Source: Rodentolepis nana
Lineage: Eukaryota > Platyhelminthes > Cestoda > Cyclophyllidea > Hymenolepididae
NCBI GenBank assembly: GCA_900617975.1
Contig: UZAE01000942.1
Location: 1-16,574, forward strand
Direction of reading: 5' to 3'
DNA length: 16,574 nt
The translations under genes and the position numbers were made by a program. The notes beneath the pieces are model-generated. The model was not told the origin of the DNA, did not search any database, and saw only the letters and a list, made by a program, of their open reading frames with translations. Positions 11,496 to 16,574 of this stretch are shown here, piece after piece (positions within the stretch are counted from its first letter, which is position 1; every line of letters starts with the position of its first letter).

Positions 11496-11595
11496 GGGGT
11501 TGAATGAGAACATTTCTACTCTTTCTTCGATTTTCTATTCGATGTCCGCCTGCACATTCACCGACAGTCAACGGTTTCACCAATCGAGTTATGAG
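11496..11595 (-). CDS. PTP exon E2: start of second phosphatase domain
   Basis: This exon of 33 codons plus one base begins after GCCATAG in phase 0 and ends in phase 1 before a GTAAGTAG donor. It encodes the N-terminal helix of D2: hydrophobic start LITRLVKPL, an Ala-Gly-Gly segment, then NRRKSRNVLIQP, which fits the conserved Asn-Arg segment that opens PTP domains. Its final C joins the first CT of E3 to make Pro, so the protein reads on without a break. It is too short to be found as a long ORF. Phase agreement with both neighbours and the motif are the evidence. Confidence 0.88.
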
Positions 11596-12422
11596 CTATG
11601 GCAAAGGCAAATAAAAATGCGTCAGTTTAAGTAAGTAGGTGGTAGCGTCTATCTGACAAGAATATTAAAAATAAATAGTTGTTGGCCAATCATTCCGGTG
11701 TGAATGAAGGCATAATATGCCTACTCACGCATGACTTGATCCATTTTGATAGACATGCCAGACGAAGTCAGACATTTAGTAGAGCCAATAATTTTATTGA
11801 GTTTTTTTCTTTTCTATTATCAATAATTTGCGTCTTCAATAAGAAGAATTGTTATTTTATTTAGTAAAAATGGATAAATTTTTTTAAGCAAATTGTGCCC
11901 CAAAATATCTTCGACAAGGTTGATTATGCATTTGAAGGACAATCAAAATAAGGAGGTAAATTTTAATAATTAATGAAAATGAAATAAATTCTTGATGGAC
12001 AAATGAAATATTTCATATCCATCCTCACTTCCGTTTGTCACCAAGATTTCTTTATGAGTAGTTCGGGACTTAATAGAATCATAATAGCAGCGCTTTGCAC
12101 CATGGAAATACGCAAACTTGCAAAGAAAATAAAACAATTTGTCGTTTTTTAAATAACATGCCATTGACACTGTCTTTTCTCACCGAACACTTATTCCTAT
12201 CCATAACACAAAAAAGATACATGGGTGAAATCGGGTTTGATCAAGGTCAAATTAGTTCAAAATCTGCATAACCTAGGTAAATCGAACATTAGGAGTATTC
12301 AATAATCCTTAAAGCTTAATAGCGCAATGCTATGCATCATTTGTTAAGTTTTGGTGAAGAGAAGAGCAAAGGGATTGCAAGTTTCCTATGGGAGTGACTC
12401 TTGGAAACATCCATATTAGGCA

Positions 12423-12453
12423 TTTTCAAGAGCTCACGAAATGCTCTTGAAAA
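12423..12453. repeat. Perfect 11-bp inverted repeat (hairpin)
   Basis: TTTTCAAGAGC and its exact reverse complement GCTCTTGAAAA are separated by nine bases. It lies in the E1-E2 intron and has no recognised function. It could be the remains of a small inverted-repeat element or a chance hairpin. Confidence 0.6.
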
Positions 12454-12959
12454 GTAACTTTCTAAAACATGCTATTGCGTTATACACAGTTGTAACGCAA
12501 CTGGTACAAAAGAAGCTATTATTGAAGTTATTTAAAACTCAAAATAAACACTCTGAAGCTAAAATCGCCTTCATTAATTATAAATTATCGCGTGAGGCAA
12601 CGCAGTGAGGAAAAAAGTTAACTTACATATTTACTGAAAATGGACGAAAAATTTATTTTCGCAAAATAAAGTTCTTCAGATAATTATATAGAACATTTCG
12701 GCTCTACAATTCCAATTGCCATAATTATAATGGAGGAATTCAGAAGGCCACACAAACTTACATACTAAGCAACTGATCATTTTGGTCAAATAACTTTAAT
12801 TTGACTAACAATAAATTATTGGACGAAGGTAATCACCAAAATAAAAGGAGAAATATAAATGTTAAATAAAAAATTTATTTCTATTCTTAAAATAAAATTA
12901 TGATATAATACTTTTAGCTTACTTTCGATATTATATTTATATTATATTTAATTATTATC

Positions 12960-13312
12960 TTGGGGTGTGCGATAGACTTACCTCCACGTGGTGCACTCTG
13001 GGCAACGTTTATGCATACGGCAAAAAAATCTATTAATCGGTAGTTGACTTCTGACTTCAAACTACCAAGACCTCACCGCATTTCATATTCGACTAAGTAA
13101 ACAGTCCAAGACCTCACCGCATTTCATATTCGACTAATTCCACAGTACTCACCTTTTTTCTACCTTTGTGCCTGTCTCTTTTACGTCTGTGAATCATTAT
13201 TATGTCCCCCCTCTCGACATTTTGCCACTTTGGTGTTCCTCTTCCCTTCTGTAAAGCACAAAGTCAACTAAAGGACTAATGATACCTATCATAACGCCTG
13301 CCATTTGAAATA
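12960..13312 (+). mobile_element. SINE-like element copy 4 with target-site duplication and internal duplication
   Basis: This copy starts TTGGGGTGTGCGATAGAC and ends in ATTTGAAATA. It is flanked by the exact 10-base repeat AATTATTATC at 12950-12959 and 13313-13322. It is the longest copy because of a 41-base tandem duplication inside it (13065-13146). It lies in the E1-E2 intron. Confidence 0.9.
13065..13146 (+). repeat. 41-bp tandem duplication inside SINE copy 4
   Basis: Two units begin with the same 31 bases (13065-13095 and 13106-13136, starting CCAAGACCTCACCG). They are followed by AGTAAACAGT and ATTCCACAGT, so the period is 41 bases. Other copies have a single unit in this place, so the duplication is private to this copy. 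Confidence 0.9.
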
Positions 13313-13591
13313 AATTATTATCGTTGAATAGTGCGAAAAGGAAATCTTAAATTTAAAGAAACATCTTTAAATATGTCGACGACGTTGAAATAACTGTGCT
13401 TCAAATACATGTCTAATTAAAATATTTTGCAGAGAAATTCAAAAATGTTCCTCTTTTTGGCAAATTGTGAAATTTAGATTTAAATGTACAATCTTTATTT
13501 GAAAAATGAAGTCTGTGCTTTTGGTGCCACTCCTATAGTGAAAAATATAAAATCTAATATAATCTCATGTTCATGGGGTTTAAAATTGAGG

Positions 13592-13896
13592 CATGGTGCG
13601 TGCGATAGACTTACATTCACATGGAGCACCCTGGGAAAGGTATATTCGAACGGTTAAAAGGTCCATAAACCAGCATTTCACTTCTGACTTCAATCTACCA
13701 TTACCCGACTGTTTGACATATTTGGCCAGTTCACTCTTTGTGCCTGTCTGTCTATGAATAATTATTCTATAACCCCCTCCCCCCTCCTCTCGACTTTTTT
13801 TGTCTTTGAAGATCCCCATCTCGGCGGAGCCCAAAGTCAGTTAAAGGGCTAATGATAATTATCGAAACGCCTGCCATTTGATTTGACTAAATAAAT
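13592..13896 (+). mobile_element. SINE-like element copy 5, diverged
   Basis: This copy starts near GCATGGTGCGTGCGATAGAC and ends near GACTAAATAAATATAA. It keeps the landmark order but has lost part of the CTTTTCTCTGCC segment, and its E-box-like centre is changed (CACATGG). The AGCCC and GGGCT pair is intact. It lies about 280 bases right of copy 4 in the same intron and orientation. The minus-strand reading frame over it is repeat-derived. Target-site duplication is not clear. Confidence 0.85.
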
Positions 13897-14137
13897 ATAA
13901 TCAACTCAAAATTTAAAAAAGACCAAATTCTCATTTCGTAAAATTTTTATTTACACAAGATTATCAATGAATTCTTTTAGCCAGAATATCAGCATAACGC
14001 ATAATCACGTATTGATTAGCAATTGCCATGAGAGCAGAAAATTCAAGAGTTCATTTTGGAAAGCACTTTTAAAAAAATGTGCCAGTAACTCTCAACTGGG
14101 AACTCAGTCAATATGGCATTGAATCAGCAACCTCTCG

Positions 14138-14248
14138 TTAACCAGTAAAACAAATCTGCACAATGACCTTGGGGTTGTATTGCAATAACTCAAAGACGAT
14201 GTCACCTTGCTTAAATTCCTTCTTGCTTTGTTCTGTTATGCAAGTCAT
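14138..14248 (-). other. Short coding-like ORF, 36 residues, unrecognised
   Basis: ATG at 14248 to TAA at 14138 gives a lysine- and hydrophobic-rich peptide including KKEFKQGDIVFELLQYNPKV. Residue composition and codon use look more protein-like than the AT-rich background. Its frame and phase do not fit between E1 and E2, which already join directly, so it is not needed for the phosphatase. It could be a fragment of a retrocopy or an alternative exon, or arise by chance. Confidence 0.2.
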
Positions 14249-15155
14249 AAGTACCTGTCATTGAGTATAAAACAATGTATCCAACTTATAAATAATTAAT
14301 TAGTACTCCTTTGACAACCAAAAAAGTGGATATTTTCTTTCAATAACTTTGAAGCAAGATTATTTGTATGTGTAATTTCACAATATTATATAAATATGGT
14401 AATATAAAATATATAAATATTAAAATGGCAAACAAGATATAACTGAAATTAAATCTAAGTAAGCGAAATACTTGCATTTGCTTGCAAAAGTTAAAATAAT
14501 TTCTATTAATTTTTCTTCCAGAATTTAAATTATAATTATTTCCACCATTCCACTTAAAATTTAATTTCATTACTTGTGATTTGCTCGACTTACAAAATGC
14601 AGAGAGATAATATGTGATATATCGTATATGATATTATTTCATATTTGTAATTGATCATTTTCAATAATAAAGTAAGCAATACTTATATACGACAACTCAG
14701 TAAGTTTTTTAATCACATCTTATTGATAGCAATTGATCACACGCTAATAAAAATGCAAAATCCATTGGAAATAAAATTCTTTTATATAAGATTTAAAATA
14801 TTTCCTTTTTTGATATTTAAAAGGTATCGGGAAATTGGGCAAAAGTGGTAGTCCCAATTCAGGGAAATACACATTAATATGTATATTTTTTTATTTTCAC
14901 ACAATAGATCATTCCACAATTTTTTTATTCATAGTTTAAAGCTTTTTATCACATTGCATTTTGAATTGATCACTCAATCACTTTAAATAGGTGGTCAAAC
15001 ATTTCAGAAATTTTTTGCCATCTCAATCAAGTAGCTGATGGGTTAGGTAGGTTTATTAACTCCACTCAAGGTAAACTACAGGTGCGATGAAAAGCGATTC
15101 AATTGGCTTGCGTGTGTAAAATGTCACCAAGTGGATTTGGAATACAAATTCTTAC

Positions 15156-15468
15156 CATAAGTTCGGCCTCATACTTGGAAGAACAATTTCCAGTCCCATA
15201 TCCAGATCTTAGAGGCTTATGCAACTGGTGTACAACTTCGGGAAGTTTGGTTAGGGGAATACTTGTTTCTCCACCGGATCTAACCCATTCTGCGAGAACT
15301 GTGTAGATGAATGTGTACTGCTCCACACTATCAATCATTTGAGGCCTGGCAGTGGCCACCTTTAGGGTGTATTGAGCTAAAGGAATGTTGGCACCGATTT
15401 TATCCTTTCGAATAACGTCCAAAAGTTCATTTATACAGATAAAAGTCCCTGTTCGACCGGATCCGTCT
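15156..15468 (-). CDS. PTP exon E1: end of first phosphatase domain plus D1-D2 linker
   Basis: This exon supplies the second half of the first PTP domain of a membrane receptor phosphatase, which removes phosphate from phosphotyrosine in the cytoplasm. It opens after an AATAG acceptor with one base that finishes a split codon, then DGSGRTGTF, the P-loop with the phosphate-binding Arg at residue 5 of 104. The helix after it (about 10-25) and the Q-loop region MIDSVEQY (44-51) followed by FIY and LAEW (to 61) match the family pattern. Residues 62-104 are a linker into D2. The exon ends in phase 0 at ELM before GTAAGA. The reading frame stays open past this donor to about 15099, but that part is intron. 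Two oddities: Asp stands where most active PTPs have Ala (CSAG), and the usual Gln of the Q-loop (VQT) is Asp (IDS). The catalytic Cys must be in the preceding exon, which I do not find in the window. Confidence 0.93.
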
Positions 15469-15485
15469 CTATTGAATTAATGAAA

Positions 15486-15500
15486 AGAGAGAGAGAGAGT
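15486..15500 (-). repeat. (GA)n microsatellite forming the E1 polypyrimidine tract
   Basis: The + strand reads AGAGAGAGAGAGAG. On the gene strand it is (CT)7 followed by TTTTCATTAATTCAATAG, so the simple repeat supplies the pyrimidine tract about 18-32 bases upstream of the E1 acceptor. Confidence 0.8.
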
Positions 15501-16516
15501 GAACGTTATGATTGGCTTTTGAAGGTGTAATTCATTGGTTTCAATGGATCTTTTAAATTACGCGGAAATACATCGTAGGGAAAGCTCAAATATGATTCCA
15601 GCATTTACATTAATAAATTTTGAACAGTTTTAAAGAAACAAAGTTGCCTTCCATGTGAAAAAATGAGAATGTAAATATTTTGATAATATCATTTAGAGAC
15701 AACTAATCTTTGTTTCCAGAGGAATTTTAAAAATTGAAAAGTTATTTATTGAGGAGAGTGACAGTAGGTCAAATAATTGCTTTCAATTCAAATTTTGAAG
15801 TGAAGAGAGTAAAGTGATCGACTTTTTGGGCAAACCTTGCTAGCCAACAAAAGATTCTGAAAGAAATTGTAACTGAAAAAGCATCCAGACCTCCCATCAA
15901 CAAAATATATACGTTCAAACGCATAAATGTATCTCTATTAGACTGTCATAACTCATAGCAAATTACCTGATAGATTGTAGGTTCGCAAATAATATACAGC
16001 CAACAACTAACTCAGATTTTTACCGTCTTGCAGACACGTATAAATACAATGAAAATGTAATAATACATTAAATATTATGAAAAAATTTAAAAACTGATTT
16101 AGGCATTCGATATTTATTTGAAACCAGTATGGAAATAAAACGAGTAAAGAAATATATGACAAAAAACTATTTTGTTCAAATGAATAAATTTTCTTATCAT
16201 TACCTTTAAATCTATGTAGGCAGGCTAATTTACTAAAAAAATTAATTGAATTGTTTAAATTGTATATATTTTGGGTTCAAAACTTGCGACTTTGTTCCAA
16301 TACATTAGAATAAGTTAAAATCTGTTAAAAATCTTTTAAAAATTACTTGAACAAATATGTATAATTTAATGCATGACAAATTAGTGCCCATCTCAAAAAA
16401 GCCTTTTTCCAAATATTAGTTCTCAATCTTTAAATTTTACTGACTTTCTCTTATTATTAAAATTCAGATCTTTTAGTTGTTAAATATGTTTGCGTCAAGT
16501 TTATATTTAATTATGT

Positions 16517-16574
16517 GGGGTGCGCGATAGACTCACGTCCACGTGGTGCACCCTGGGCAACGTATACTCATACG
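16517..16574 (+). mobile_element. SINE-like element copy 6, cut by window end
   Basis: The first 58 bases of the repeat (GGGGTGCGCGATAGACTCAC onward, through CACGTGGTGCACCCTGGGC and CTCATACG) run off the window end. The left boundary agrees with copies 2 and 4, which supports a constant 5' end for the family. It lies in the intron upstream of E1. Confidence 0.85.

Larger units (their letters stand above)
11596..15155 (-). other. Intron between E1 and E2
   Basis: This 3560-bp intron runs from GTAAGA to CCATAG. It contains SINE copies 4 and 5, the hairpin at 12423 and the short ORF at 14138-14248. The rest is AT-rich and featureless by eye. Confidence 0.8.
1547..15468 (-). other. Receptor-type tyrosine phosphatase gene, partial, span of six exons
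   Basis: Six minus-strand exons together encode the end of one PTP domain and most of a second, in the order expected for a tandem-domain receptor PTP. All five internal junctions are phase-compatible, and all introns begin GT and end AG. Intron lengths are about 3560, 3331, 98, 1194 and 4776 bp. The extracellular part, transmembrane helix, N-terminal two thirds of D1 and end of D2 are not here. Family membership rests on motifs (GRTG, NDYINA, TQxPL, DFW, WPD). The ortholog is uncertain: insect Ptp99A-, Ptp69D- or Ptp36E-like receptors are candidates, and I cannot separate them by eye. Confidence 0.9.
15469..16574 (-). other. Intron upstream of E1, incomplete
   Basis: This sequence leads to the AATAG acceptor of E1 and carries the (GA)n repeat and the start of SINE copy 6. 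I searched the minus strand for an exon ending in VHC-like codons with phase 2 before GT and found none. The preceding exon is therefore probably outside the window. Confidence 0.65.

Noticed and set aside
12960..13312. Repeat family as a spliced-leader RNA or 5S derivative
   Set aside because: Only the GGAG/GTAAGT word recalls a spliced leader donor. No Sm site or 5S or tRNA promoter boxes could be recognised, and orientation by the tail is opposite.
14340..14851. AT-rich ORFs of 66-76 codons on both strands
   Set aside because: They consist of Ile/Phe/Asn/Lys/Tyr-rich peptides as expected by chance in such DNA, with no motif and no splice or start context.
15099..15155. Extension of the E1 reading frame to its stop codon
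   Set aside because: A GTAAGA donor follows ELM, the next exon joins in phase 0 with a PTP sequence, and the extra residues do not fit the family.
15960..16060. Possible upstream exon ending CTATCAG/GTAATT
   Set aside because: No frame gives a WPD or HC motif before the junction, and one phase-compatible frame has an early stop.

Overview
The window is AT-rich, intron-dominated eukaryotic DNA with long introns, consensus GT...AG splice sites and dispersed short retroposon-like repeats. There is no prokaryotic gene layout. The one clear gene is a tandem-domain receptor-type protein tyrosine phosphatase (PTP), which together with the intron sizes points to an animal, most likely an arthropod. 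Species cannot be fixed from the sequence alone.

The gene lies on the minus strand and is read right to left. Six internal exons can be placed by motif, splice site and reading phase: E1 15468-15156, E2 11595-11496, E3 8164-8088, E4 7989-7858, E5 6663-6499, E6 1722-1547. Every junction joins in frame (E1/E2 phase 0, E2/E3 phase 1, E3/E4, E4/E5 and E5/E6 phase 0, E6 exit phase 2). The exons give about 320 residues: the end of the first PTP domain (P-loop GRTG onward), a linker, and the second PTP domain (D2) up to the codon just after its catalytic position. Exons carrying the ectodomain, transmembrane segment, most of D1 and the end of D2 lie outside the window. D2 appears to carry Ser where the catalytic Cys belongs, and D1 has unusual P-loop and Q-loop residues.

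The introns hold a family of short interspersed elements of about 300-350 bp with a constant left end (GGGGTGTGCGATAGACTTACC-like) and an AATAAATA-type tail. There are four complete copies (near 2341, 10125, 12960 and 13592) and two cut by the window ends (1 and 16517). Two copies have recognisable target-site duplications, and one has an internal 41-bp tandem duplication. All six point in the + direction, antisense to the gene, and so present a near-consensus 5' splice site (GTAAGT, GTAAGC or GTGAGT) on the gene's sense strand.

Other intronic items are a tRNA-like fold at 3797-3867, a G-rich tract just inside the intron after E5, a (GA)n repeat that serves as the polypyrimidine tract of E1, an 11-bp perfect hairpin at 12423-12453, and two short unrecognised coding-like stretches (1132-1408 on + and 14248-14138 on -). 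The rest is AT-rich intron without recognisable content.
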